From Linyphia triangularis (taxonomy: Eukaryota; Arthropoda; Arachnida; Araneae; Linyphiidae): 64,000 nt of DNA. Of the stretch, positions 34,304 to 45,893 are shown piece by piece. The position numbers and the translations under genes were made by a program. Under the pieces are notes generated by a model that was not told the DNA's origin, made no database searches, and was given only the letters and a program-made list of their open reading frames with translations. Location of the stretch: the NCBI GenBank assembly GCA_963978545.1, contig OZ021732.1, positions 67,532,328 to 67,596,327 of the forward strand, given 5' to 3'. Every line of letters starts with the position of its first letter. Position 1 is the first letter of the stretch.

Positions 34304-34316
34304 CCCCCCCCCCCCC
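34304..34316 (+). repeat. Poly-C tract
   Basis: Thirteen C residues in unclassified intronic sequence. Confidence 0.95.
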
Positions 34317-35658
34317 TCCACCCATCGACCTCCTCCTTAAAATGAAAAACTGAATTGTAAAAAATAAATACAGAAATATGTCATGAATGGAACAAGTGGA
34401 ATTGCAATTTGTATTAGTTATTTATTATTTTGTAAATCTTGAACTCGCTTTCAAGGGAGTACCCAAATCTGAAATATCGCCCTATTAAAAGTGGTAGTAG
34501 TGAAACTGCAATACCAGACCACGCGCACTTCGAAATCTCATTCATAAAAATCTAGGATACGCATTGAAAGAAGTAAAAGTTCCCAGCCAACTAATTGGCA
34601 TAGCAATCTGTTAAATAATCATTTCACGCCCTGCTGATCATTGGCTGGTGGCAGAAGAGAAAAGCGCGATTGGTCTCACACATTGCGCAATAAAGGATCA
34701 GTCATCAAAAAAGCAAAGCAGCGGTCAAAAGCAGCCGGAAATTCTTTCATCCCAGTCGAGCACGTTCACTAAGGATAACAAACAGAAAATAAAAACTTCT
34801 GTATCCGCACCACCATCCGGAAATGCTAGTTACTAATTGCCTTCACATGCAATCGAAGAATCGTTCTCTTGCAACACTGCTGTAGATGAGCTTCCTTGGC
34901 CACAACGTACCGGTAGTTGTTCAGAGAGAAACAAAAAAGGTAGGTCACAATCAGTTACGGAACCTATAATAATAGTTACTGATTGAACAATCAAGCATGA
35001 TGGCAAGGCCGCATTCATGAAAAGATGTTGGTTTCCAAAACACTTGCCGAGATTAATGTATAACAAACAGTTCGATATTAAAATTGTATGCTCAAATTTA
35101 ATTGGAACGTAGACGGATATGCTGATTTAACCCGGAACCTCAAATAAAACTTGAGTTCTAAATATATTAGATGAGCAAAAAGTCTTACACCGATATCGTT
35201 TTTTCGGAAATAAAGGTGCACTATATGGACATCTTTTTCTTTAAAAAAAAATTCAACGTTTGACCTCTTTTCAGCTTTGAAAATTTCAAGTCAGTAATCC
35301 ATTGTTAGGAAAACGTTTGAAGGCCATGAAGATAGATAGCGAAAACCGGATTACCGCCTTGACATTCTCCGAGCTACAAAGGGGGCGCAATGAAGTTTAC
35401 CAATGTAATTGCTGTACACAAAAGACTTAATTAGAGACTTTAAATCCTCCCACCCCCATAAAGAAAATATTCAAAAGTTTTATTTTCGCGCAATATATTT
35501 TTTCAGACAAGGCATTTCGCTTGGTTAATATAATATTGTAGGTTAAGAACGACAACTCCTGTAATCTTAGTGTTACTCGGATTTTGATAACACGAGTTTT
35601 ACCGCTTTTATATCAAATTCCGGAAAGGAGAAAATAAAATAAATGCTTTTATCCATTT

Positions 35659-35673
35659 CCCCCCCCCCCCCCC
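35659..35673 (+). repeat. Poly-C tract
   Basis: Fifteen C residues; no associated element recognised. Confidence 0.95.
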
Positions 35674-36218
35674 AAGATTACTTGCCGATGGTTAACTTCG
35701 TTGGAGAGGGGAAAATAGAAAACACACTTTAATAATATATTCACCAGAATTAATATTTCAAATTAAATTTGTTTCACTGTTTTGACAAAAGTGCCACTTG
35801 GAATTTTTTTTTTTAAAGAAGGAGAAACAAACAGAAATCCCATCTAAAATCATAAACTACAGGTCAAGTTTTTGGTACCTGAAATTTACGTATTATGCGA
35901 AATCACACGACTATCCCAGTGCATTATAGCGTAAATTGGGCAACAGTTACTCACCTGGCAAATTAATTACCAACTTGCAACATATTTTGTCGCCTGTCTG
36001 CCAGAAACGAATTCGTAGACAGCCGCCTCTGGTGATGCAGCCTTATGACCTTCGTCAAGATTGCCTCGAATTCCCAACACACCTTGAAATATTTTCTTTT
36101 CGAAAGGAAGAACTTTTAATGGGCAAGCTTCCAACACGAACGATAATTAACATTTTAAGAACTCGATGAAAATTCCATGAGGATATGAAATGTCCATGCA
36201 TTAGAAAGCAGTAAGTGA

Positions 36219-36232
36219 CCCCCCCCCCCCCC
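36219..36232 (+). repeat. Poly-C tract
   Basis: Fourteen C residues; no associated element recognised. Confidence 0.95.
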
Positions 36233-37820
36233 TTCTATTTTTACCAATGTTTAAACAAATTTGTTTCAAAGGCAACAAAAAAATTCCAGTAAGTTTTTAT
36301 CCAGATCTGATTATATACCCATTACAAAATGTTACAACTAATTTATAATAACCAACTTCGACCAGTAATCGTTTAAAAAGTAAATAAGGTTCATTGCCGG
36401 TTTTTAAGAAATCCAGCAAGAATCACTAAAGTCAAATATTCCAGTGAAGTTGAACACATACCAACGAAAAATGAATACTCATTATTTAAAAAATATAAAA
36501 AATCTACAAAAAGAGAACTCTCGTGGAAACGCGATTTTCATTATTAAATGGCGTTCATTTTTTAAGCTTGAGCGTATTTTTACTGAACTTATGGTGGTGA
36601 GGATGTTCATAACACACGAGCCAAAGCATTATAACAAAGCTGTTATTTTAGCAATTTCCAAAAACTTTTACAGACCACATTCCGAAAAACACATTTTCAG
36701 ACACGGGAAATTTCAAAACGTAGAGATCACCAAAAATAAAAAATGGACAACGAATTTGTTTATCCAATGCAATAAATTAATTTTCTTTTATATCGAGTAA
36801 TTGAAAATAAACACTTTTGTGGTCAGTAAATTACCCAAAGAATACCATATTATAAGGCAAAATCTTCACCGTATGTTTCATCAGCAGATATGAAAAAAAC
36901 TTAATTGACACACCCAAATACGTGTAGAATATATTAGCTTTAAGTAGTTACATTAGTTTGCATTAAGACAAACCAATTATAATTAAGACTGTGTGTTCTG
37001 AAACCCCGAAATAAAATACGTGCCACATTTCTTGGAATGCAAACGATTTAATGAGAAAAGAAAAAGAAAAAGAACAATGTCCCATGTCAAAATACCATAA
37101 ATTCAATTTAACACATAAACGCAAACATCATAAAGTTCACTAAAGAAATACAATACTCTGTTACTATAATCATTTATGGAGTTGTCATAGGAACAGTTTC
37201 GTTTCAACACAAAGGGATTTTAGTTGCTGTTCAAAATTAACTGAAGTTCTTGCAATTATTTTATTTGAAGCAAAGGACTCCAAAGCAAGACCCAAATCAT
37301 GCGTAAGAGAGTGAGACAAGCGGTGTCTAAAACGATACGTAGTGCCATTAACTACTATTGTCGACAGATGAAACCTAGTATACTGCCTCAGCAAATCATA
37401 AACCAAGAAGAATTTCACATGCATTAAACAGGTGTTCAATGTTGGTTTCATATACAAGGATTCATTTTATGTCTAGAATTTCATACTCATGCAGTCTACG
37501 ATTTTATGAGAGAATTTCAAAATAAAAAGAAAGCAATGAAGTTTTAATTTTCAACATAACACTTATCTTATGCCATGGTGTTTTCATTCACTAATATTTC
37601 ATCATATCCAAGTGAAATGCAAATTCAAGTTCTGAAACGTGGCACCGTGTACATATGTGTATGGATATTATTTGAAATGTAACGAAACTCAGTGCTAGTT
37701 TCACTTATTATTCCTTTGCAAAATTATCTGTAAAGTGTAAAATATTAACCTGACAAAAACAAAGTTTTTTAAACAAATCCTTATATGTACAGGCAACTTT
37801 ATAGTGCAATCGCAACTTAA

Positions 37821-38032
37821 TTAACCCTTTGCACTCCAGGCCTTTTTCGCGCGGAGGAATCAGCAACTCGAGACATTTTAGGTTCGGCTGATGTTTATGG
37901 ATTTGCTTCATAGAAACTAAACACAGTCATTGGCCTTGCATCGAATTTCCGCATCACACCTAATGGTCCTCTCGTGGTTTGGCATCCAATCGTGTGGCGC
38001 CTGAGAGGCGCCACTGGAGTGCAAATGGTTAA
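37821..38032. mobile_element. piggyBac-like MITE with TTAA ends
   Basis: TTAA at 37821-37824 and 38029-38032 bounds inverted repeats CCCTTTGCACTCCAG and CTGGAGTGCAAATGG (14 of 15 match). 212 bp including targets, GC-richer than its surroundings and non-coding. The frames of 67 and 113 codons that cross it on the minus strand are accidental. Confidence 0.85.
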
Positions 38033-38965
38033 GTGATTTTGAACTCGGGTCGACTTAACTCTGTTTTGCCGCCAAAATTTTATAAAATACATTGTCATCG
38101 AGTCGATCTGCCAAGTTCCAACTGGATTGAATGAAGTCGGGGAGGGGGGGGGGATAAGTGGGTTAATTAGTTCTCCGAAGCTGCAGTATAAGAGTGGACC
38201 AATGTCGATTTGAAATGCACTAATTTTTTTTACCAAGGTTTTTTTTTAATTAATAACAACGTTAAAGTTGTACAATATTTAATGAAACCTCACGTTCAAC
38301 GAACACAATAATCGATTTCATCCAGTTACACAGTATGCAGCTGTGTTATAAATGTTGAATCAATTACTCAAGTTGTACGAAAATCGGCAAAATGACACTC
38401 AGTTAAGAAAGAAAAAAAAAAGAGAAAAAAAGGATAAATAGCAAACTAAGAGCAAAAACCTTGGAAAAACTCTTCGATTGGAACATTTCATGCGATTTTT
38501 TCTTGACACCTGACCATAACCCAGAAAATGCTTGAAGATGATAGGTTTTTACTAGCGAATTTCTGTTTAAGAAATTCACTGCATGCTCGGATAAGTTAAC
38601 TGCAGTGTGTTTACACGAGGGAGCATGTCTGCAGATTGAAGAGCAAAAAGAGTCGAAATTTTTTTCTTAAATTTATTTGCTTGCTTATAACTAAAGAAAT
38701 AAGTTTCATTTTTACAGACGTTTTAAAAAAATAAATTGTTTGAAAGTGAAAAAAGGGACAAAAACACCAAAACAATGGACTTTTAGAGAAACTAACGGAA
38801 TATTCCCTATTTTATTGTATTGTTAAAACTACTTGGATCAGTATTTATTGAAATAAGGTGCGAATGTCTTTTGCAAAGATATTTTTCCAAGTCGGATTGA
38901 TCTCATTATTTCACAAACTCTTATAAACCTTCGTTTAAAAAGTAATGAGATTGTCAACTCGAACA

Positions 38966-39006
38966 TTAGTAATTTCCCAAATTCAAGAACTTGGGGAAAT
39001 TACTAA
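38966..39006. repeat. Short hairpin
   Basis: TTAGTAATTTCCC-AA and TTGGGGAAATTACTAA form inverted arms around a loop of about ten bases. Unassigned. Confidence 0.7.
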
Positions 39007-39505
39007 CACACTTTATGAAAGTAAAAAAAACCATTACTGACAAAAATGGAACAATAAAAGGCAGGTGATTCGAGTATCGATTATTTATTCATTCCATTTC
39101 TTCATAAGTCAGTAATATTTCAAGATTTTCAAAGATTTGTTAAACTTAAAAAGTACAAAACATCACAAAACAAACAATAGCTTTCATTTTGAAGCCTTAA
39201 TCGAATTAAAAATCTTCCAGATTTGCGCCTTTTTGTAAAAAAAATTTAGAAAAGGTTTATTAGTTTATTTATTTAAAAAATAAAAAATCAATGTTAGCAA
39301 ACAATTCCTATTTTAAAATGTGTTAAATTTACTATCACTCCAAGTGTTCTATATCTTTAATTCTAGGCGTGTGAGTGCTCTCAAAAGACAATCGCTGAGA
39401 ATTTGAGAAAATACGGATCTGAACTTCAAACGACTTTTAAGAAAAATTTGAGACTAAAGAGAGGACTTTCAAGAAAAAAAGGGCCACTTGCCAGGCCTGC
39501 CGTTG

Positions 39506-40197
39506 TTAACGCATGAACGACGGTTGGTAAGAAAATTTGCCAATCGACATTTTAATTTTTTTATTTACTAATAAATTAATATTGTGGTTAGCGCGTTTTT
39601 TAAAAATCATAAAAATAATTTTCCCAAAAAATCTGAAAAATTTAAAATAAACTTGAAATTATCTAAATAAACAAGTATAGGATAAAAACAGGGTTAGAAA
39701 AAACCCCGAATCTTTTTGTTCAAACCAGATTTTTTTTTTCTTTTTTTTTTCCCCTTTTAATCCTTTTCTTATAAATAAAAGTTGACATAAACTAGAATAA
39801 TTTATGTTCAAATAACAATAAATATTCATTTTGAAAATAAATTTAACAAACAATTGTTGCTACTTATGAGGACATTCAAATCATATTAAATTTTAATATT
39901 TTATTTATGGGCATTATTTTTTAAATTCAATTTATACAATAGTAAATGTTTACTACATAATATATGGAATATTGCTCTTCGATTCACCAGATACTTATAA
40001 AAACTTCAATAGTTTTGAAGATTTATTTTAAAATACATTAGAGCATATTTTATCTATAGTATTTGTATAATTTTTCATTTAGTGAATTATTTTCTTTAAA
40101 AATAATAGAAAGAAAAGTTAAGTTATTCAGTTAAAAATAGAAGTCGTTTACAATATTAAAAAATTTGAAAATTATAATTATAAATTAATAAAAATAC

Positions 40198-40233
<36 letters not shown>

Positions 40234-40336
40234 ACGTTTTTTTTTTTTTGAAGAAAAAACCATTTGGTTTAAACCATGCCAACCCTGATAAAAAGTCATT
40301 GTTTTAACTATTTGGAAATCGTCTTTAATTAGTTAA
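39506..40336. mobile_element. piggyBac-like MITE interrupted by a hAT-like MITE
   Basis: TTAA at 39506-39509 and 40333-40336 encloses the same sequence as 15839-16069 (ACGACGGTTGGTAAGAAAAT and so on), but it is split at 39688 by a 599-bp insertion. Removing the insertion and one target copy restores colinearity with the uninterrupted copy. Confidence 0.8.
39689..40287. mobile_element. hAT-like MITE nested in a piggyBac MITE
   Basis: Begins CAGGGTTAGAAAAAACC and ends GGTTTAAACCATGCCAACCCTG (split here as two blocks: GGTTTAAACCATG, CCAACCCTG). It is flanked by ATAAAAA on both sides (39682-39688, 40288-40294), or by 8-bp GATAAAAA if the terminal G is shared. CAGGGTT ends with an 8-bp duplication fit hAT. 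The interior is AT-rich with a long A run at 40202-40231 and no coding sequence. Confidence 0.75.
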
Positions 40337-41619
40337 TAAGGCCCACTATTGGTGACCTTTTATGAAAAAAGTACAACTAAAAGATTTATTAATTATTTAT
40401 ATTAAGAATATCTTTGGTGCTGTGGACAAGTTTGTTAGGAACAAAAGAAATATGAACGGATGCTCCTCAAATGCAATCACTGGTACATCCAAGCGACAGT
40501 TCGGCAAACACAAAATTACAACCCAGTACAACTTTTCTCTTGAATTTCAGTCATTTAGTCAAAGCGGAAAGGAACGGAAAAAAATTAAGCATCAACTATA
40601 AACACCAAACTAAAATCCAATGAGGTTTATTCTTTAACTACCATTCACGAATAACTTGTAGCTACACTATACTGAAATCTTAAGAGAAATGCGTAAATAA
40701 GCTCAAGAAAAGCAAGCAGAAAAAAATATACAATGTAAAATAAATTAACTAGAAAAAACAACTTGTGCAAAGAAAATACCGAAATGTTTTACTTGAATTA
40801 TCCATTCACACCATCAACTTAAACAAAACAAAGTGCAAATTACGCGGAAATGAAATCATTTGCACAAGAAAAATAACCTTTCCACAACATAAATGAGATT
40901 GTTTTAAGGTAGTTATTATGGCATTGTAATTAACACACATTCGGAACGGTAAACATTTCTGTTCTGTGGGAAATATATAAGCGGAAACGCAAAAGAAAAA
41001 CCCGCATATCTATTAATTGGAACGCGTTGAGTAATTGCCATTTGAAAATGTAATTAACTTTCTTGGAATACTAGCCTGTGCAATAACGTCTACATCTATT
41101 ATTTAGGAAATAACCGACATTCAAAAAAAAAAAAAAAAAAAAAAAAAGAGGAAAATGATTTCACCATAGCATTTTTGTAATCGATTCAACTTTTAAATTC
41201 TAAGAATCTTAAAATTGTTTCCGCTCAAAAAAGCGAAAAGTTACATGCGCTTGATTTTTTCCATCAAAATTGGGCGTGCATATACTCTAAGAGTATTTTT
41301 TCTTTAAATTCCGAATTTAAAAACCTAATTCTTTTACAGCAGATAAAGCGTATGTGTTTAAAATCTTTTCTTAAAAAAAAAAAAATTGGGGCAATTGTTA
41401 ATTTAGTTGTAATTAACAGATTAGAACATTTTTCAAACTTCTACTTTGTTAATTTTTCTCAAGGGAAAAGAACTGTATGATAAAAAGAAATTTGTTTTTT
41501 TAACTTACGCCTTTATCCACTTTTCACAGGAACTTTGAGTACTAATACTTCAGAAAGCATTACTACGGCAATTTTAACCCATATCATTAGCCCTCTTTTT
41601 TTAAATTCCGGATATTTTA

Positions 41620-41828
41620 TCGCCACCAATAACCCGTATATAAAAGAATAACAAATGTCAATTCGTTCGGGAGTTTTGCTGATCACAGACAGAAATTTTT
41701 TCTATACCACTTTTATTTTCACTCAGCACATTCCAAAATGTGTATATAAAAAAAAAAAAAAATGTATTATGACCGAATGCAATAGTTTCTTAGCTCAGAT
41801 AACATAGCGGGTAATTAAAAGTAAAAAA
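41620..41828 (+). repeat. Unclassified dispersed repeat, 3' fragment
   Basis: Carries CACCAATAACCCG, TTCGTTCGGGAGTTTTGCTG, a short A run and the end GGGTAATTAAAAGTAAA. These match the last third of the family seen at 12379 and 44542; the 5' part is missing. Confidence 0.6.
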
Positions 41829-42314
41829 GACGAATAAATCTTTTAACCAGGAGTATAGTGAGGCCGGTACGGCGTACCGGTACTTTTTTGACAGTCGGTA
41901 TGACGTACCGCCACTTTTTGAAATAATTAATAATAAGTCATACATTTTTATGCATGTATGTGATATAAGTTAGAAAATAAATAAGTAAATTAAGAGTATT
42001 TCCCTTTTTTGAGTGTGGTAAATTATGTATAATATTGTGAATTTGCATTTTATAATTGAAAAGTCCCAGCTACAATTGAGTTACCGCTGGGAAGCTTGCG
42101 TAACGGCAAAATTTGTTTTAGCACTACAACCCTGCTTTCAACTAAGATTGTTACTCACTATAATAATAATAATAATAATAAAAAAAAAACTCTTTGACTT
42201 CCGCATTTCACAGGACATTTTTGAAAATTCCAGCCTGATAAACTCGTTTTAAGAGAATTATACAAATATAAGTTTTTTCCTAATTATTGATGACTAAGTT
42301 AATGACTAAGTGAC

Positions 42315-43052
42315 TTAACCCTTCTTTGCATGATGATAGAAATTTCCATCATAATATTTAGTCAACAAAAAAAGGTACTCAAAACCCTTGTACTGTAAAT
42401 TTGTTGTTGCTGGCAACTGTTTAAGCGACTATTGCGTACAAAAAAACGCAGTTGTCAAAAAATAGCAAACGTCACTGTCAATTACCAGGCCTACAACTTG
42501 TCATTCCGCTGTTTGTTGTGACTGGAAGAAATGAGCGAGATTTTAAATTGTTTTATGGAAATAAACGGAGATATAAAATACAATAAAAGTGAAAATGAGT
42601 GAAAAAAAGGTTTGTTTTCATGTTTTTGTTATTTTATATACAATTTATATCAAAACACTGTGAATAAATTTCTCAAAACTATGTGATAAAAATTTACATC
42701 ACTATGCAGTAACTTCACTTGTAATGTACTGTAAACATTTTTTTGTTAATGTTCATTTTATGTTGTTTTTTAGGTAAACATGAATGATAGAGATATTGAA
42801 GATTTTTACATCATACATTATCATACAGAATAAAGAAGATTTAGTAAAAAATATTTTTTTATTTATCTATTACTGAGCTAAATATGTGACAATGCATGAT
42901 GATGTAAATTTCCATCATATTGTTTTTTACATAATACATATTTTTATTTACACCAAGATTTTTTTAAATATTTTTCCTTTAATCTAGAGCATTAATTACA
43001 TCACCCTGATTTAAAAAAAAAAAAAAAAAAAAATCATGCAAAGAAGGGTTAA
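42315..43052 (+). mobile_element. piggyBac-like element, internally deleted
   Basis: TTAA at 42315-42318 and 43049-43052 flanks exact inverted repeats CCCTTCTTTGCATGA / TCATGCAAAGAAGGG. A subterminal inverted motif (GATGATAGAAATTTCCATCA versus GATGATGTAAATTTCCATCA) lies near each end. 738 bp, too short for a transposase of about 550-600 residues; see the relic coding exons at 42595-42833. Confidence 0.88.
42595..42833 (+). pseudogene. piggyBac transposase N-terminal relic, two exons
   Basis: ATG at 42595 opens MSEKK, ending at a GTTTGT donor (exon 42595-42609). After a 164-bp intron ending TTTTTTAG, the frame resumes as VNMNDRDIEDFYIIHYHTE and stops at 42831-42833. An acidic N-terminus with D-I-E-D-F fits the start of piggyBac transposases; the rest is deleted. 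The intron's existence is inferred from splice-like ends and frame. Confidence 0.45.
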
Positions 43053-43379
43053 ACACTAATCCATGAGACACAAATTAAATACATTTACAAGTTACAATTT
43101 AAAAAAAAAAATACAACAAATAGTTGCAAAAACAAACGCACAGTGAAGATATATTTAAGAATATGGATACTATTGGATCCCAACCTTGCAGAAATAGAAC
43201 ATTATGATTTAATTCGTTTTCTTATATCAGTTCTTTCATTCAAGCAAAAAAAACTTAAAGAAAAAGAAAAAAAAAGAAAAAAAACTTATAAAACGCTAAC
43301 ACATTGACTGGCTTCAAACTTCCATCCAGGGTAAACACACACATAGCAGTCAAGCCACATAGCTACCCAAATCAGTCAA

Positions 43380-43800
43380 ACTCCCACCGGTAAGCCGGAC
43401 CCACCTCCGAACAAAACCAATAAAACAAGGTGTACCCTTTCCGTCTCGGAAACCACAAGCAAAACCGGATCTCGAGGCAGCCAAACAAAAGCATTTCCAA
43501 GTTTTCAAGAAGCAATTGAAACAAGTCTTCTCTTAAACCCTTTTCATTATCCCACGGAGAAGGCTAAAAACACAGCTGTGCTCCGGTCTTTTTTCTCTCT
43601 TCATCCCCAAGCATCTCTCTCTCTCTCTCTGCGGGCCGATAGAGGATTAGTCAGTGTGAAATAATTTCAACCCGCCCGCCTTATCCTGAACTGGACCGCA
43701 TCCAAGACGAGCGAGATGGGTGGGACGGAATGGAGTTGAACCACCAGACGAGGAGTTTATCGCAGGTTATCGTGGGAGTGCCCATGGGCGTCCTCATGAG
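43380..43800. promoter_or_regulatory. GC-richer stretch, possible promoter or untranslated exon
   Basis: This stretch has visibly higher G+C and several CpGs (GCGGGCCGAT, CCCGCCCGCC, GACGAGCGAGATGG) than the surrounding intron, plus a CT repeat at 43614-43632. No conserved frame is visible. It could be an alternative FNDC3 promoter, but composition is the only evidence. Confidence 0.2.
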
Positions 43801-44541
43801 AGTGTGGGAAAAGGTTTGTGATGAGATGAGGGGAGAAAGCTATGCAAATAAGAATAAATTTTTAAATTTAATTGTGAGTCAATTTTTTTTTTCATAGGCC
43901 TGACGTGACATGTTAATACTACCCTCCCCCCTCCCCACCGAAAAAGATCAATTGATTTTAATGACATGAAAGAAGACTGATTTTTGGTGGTAAAATTGTG
44001 TTTTAACAAAAACTGAAGGATGAGCAAAGCGTCTGGAAGCTCAGAAAGCACGATTTTGGTTCTTTCAACGTGAAAACGAAATAAAGACTGACATTATAAT
44101 GATTGGCGAGAGTAAGTGACAACATTGGCTATAAAAAGCCCACCCATTAGTTTCAATTTCTGTAGACATACAATATTTCAACTTCCAATAAACTTTAATT
44201 AATATCATTCTTTTTAATTTTGTCTTCTATACTAATGAAGTGATAAGTAAATACAACAAAAGGTACATTCGGTTATCTGATCGCACGAAGTCTACATTCA
44301 TTGGTAAAACTATGAATTGAAAATTTGTACCCCAAAATTGCCATCATTTTCAGTAAAAACTCTAGACTTGCAAGATTTTTTTATGGTTCTACCTATATCT
44401 TGGTTGATGAATTTGGAATTAGTGGGGCAAAGAACAGAAATGATCATACTGCGCCAAACACATTGTTCATAAGCCAACAGATCCATCAAAATAAATATAA
44501 AATTTAAAAGTTATGCATGAAATGAACAAACAAAAGTATAA

Positions 44542-45277
44542 CTAGGGGTGTGGAACATAGCACAACTTTCAATTACATTACAAAATATTGGTAATTGCAG
44601 TAAAATTTAACAGGGTGTTACTTACCATTTTCTTATTTTCACTCATTTAAATAAAAATGGCCAATTTGGCCTTATTTTTGGCAATAGTTTTAGGGAGAAA
44701 ATAGAGAGGAGGAGGAGAGAAAAAACCCTGAAAAAATGGCAAAACTGGTGGTTTTATTCGATAGACATTACATTGTCCTTGCTTGTGCGTGAAACAAGAA
44801 AAAAAAATCAATCCTTGATGAGCGATGCTCATGGGCAAAGAGCTCTGTGTTAAAGGCACTCGTTTTTCAACTATTTACGCTTTTATCGCATTTTTATGAA
44901 AATTTCGGAGGTAGGAGCGTTTATAACACCTTCAGAGGCATTACCACAGAGAGATTTTGCACAAATTCGTTAGAGCAGTATTTTAGCAATTACTGAAACA
45001 CATGATTTTTTTCAATGACAGCTGCCTTATGCGCAAGCGCGATTTTGACGAAAACTTTTATGGTAGGTCCCTGTGCCATCACCAACCCGCACACCAAATT
45101 TGAACATCGTAGGTCAATTTGTTCACAAACACACACATTTTTTTCTAGATCACTTTTTGGAAATCAATATGTTCCAAAACGTCAAGAAATGCAAAATGTT
45201 TTTTTTTTTATTTTTTTTTTTTACCGAATACTATACTTTCATTACCCTATGTATACATATGGGTAATTGAAAGTAAA
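44542..45277 (+). repeat. Unclassified dispersed repeat, copy 3 (first of tandem pair)
   Basis: Starts CTAGGGGTGTGGAACATAGC and ends GGGTAATTGAAAGTAAA, directly abutting the next copy. Near the 3' end TACCCTATGTATACATATGG with GTA following forms a nearly perfect hairpin. Frames of 60-85 codons inside (45015-45266 and others) follow the repeat, not a gene. Confidence 0.85.
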
Positions 45278-45789
45278 CTAGGGGTGTGGAACATCGCACA
45301 ACTTTCAATGACACTATAATACTGACGTGGATTTGTGTCATTTACCGTTTGTATATTTTCATCCTTCAATAAGAAGAAATGGCCAGTTTGGCGATATTTT
45401 TGAAACTGAGGGGAGAAGAAAAAACGAGCATTGATGATGTATGCTCAAGGAAAGAGAACTCTGTGTTGAAAGCATTCATTTTTCAACTTTTAACGCCATT
45501 AAAACATTTTTACGGGAATTTCGGAGAAGGGGATGTTTAGAACACCTTAAGAGGCATTACCACAGCGATTTTTATCAAAATCGTTCGAGCCGTTTTTTAG
45601 CAATCATTGAAAACATTGATTTTTTAAATGACAGCTACCTTATGCGCATGCGCGATTTTGAAGAAACCCATGGTCGCCACTAACCCTCATACCAAATCTG
45701 AACATTGTAAGTTAATTTGTTCGGGAGTTATGCTGACTACAGACATTTTTTCTGGATCACTTTTTTGATGTTTCAAAACACGGAGAAAT

Positions 45790-45825
<36 letters not shown>

Positions 45826-45893
45826 TTTTTTTTTGAATGAATGCTATACTTTCATTATCCTATGTATAAATACATATGGATAATTAAAAGTAA
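45278..45893 (+). repeat. Unclassified dispersed repeat, copy 4 (second of tandem pair)
   Basis: Starts CTAGGGGTGTGGAACATCGC with no spacer after copy 3. It carries TTATGCGCATGCGCGATTTT and TTGTTCGGGAGTTATGCTGA, a long A run (45792-45820), and ends GGATAATTAAAAGTAAA. It is shorter than copy 3, lacking part of the middle. Confidence 0.85.

Noticed and set aside
45015..45683. 80-83-codon frames as genes
   Set aside because: They lie within dispersed repeat copies, and the reading frames are not kept between copies.
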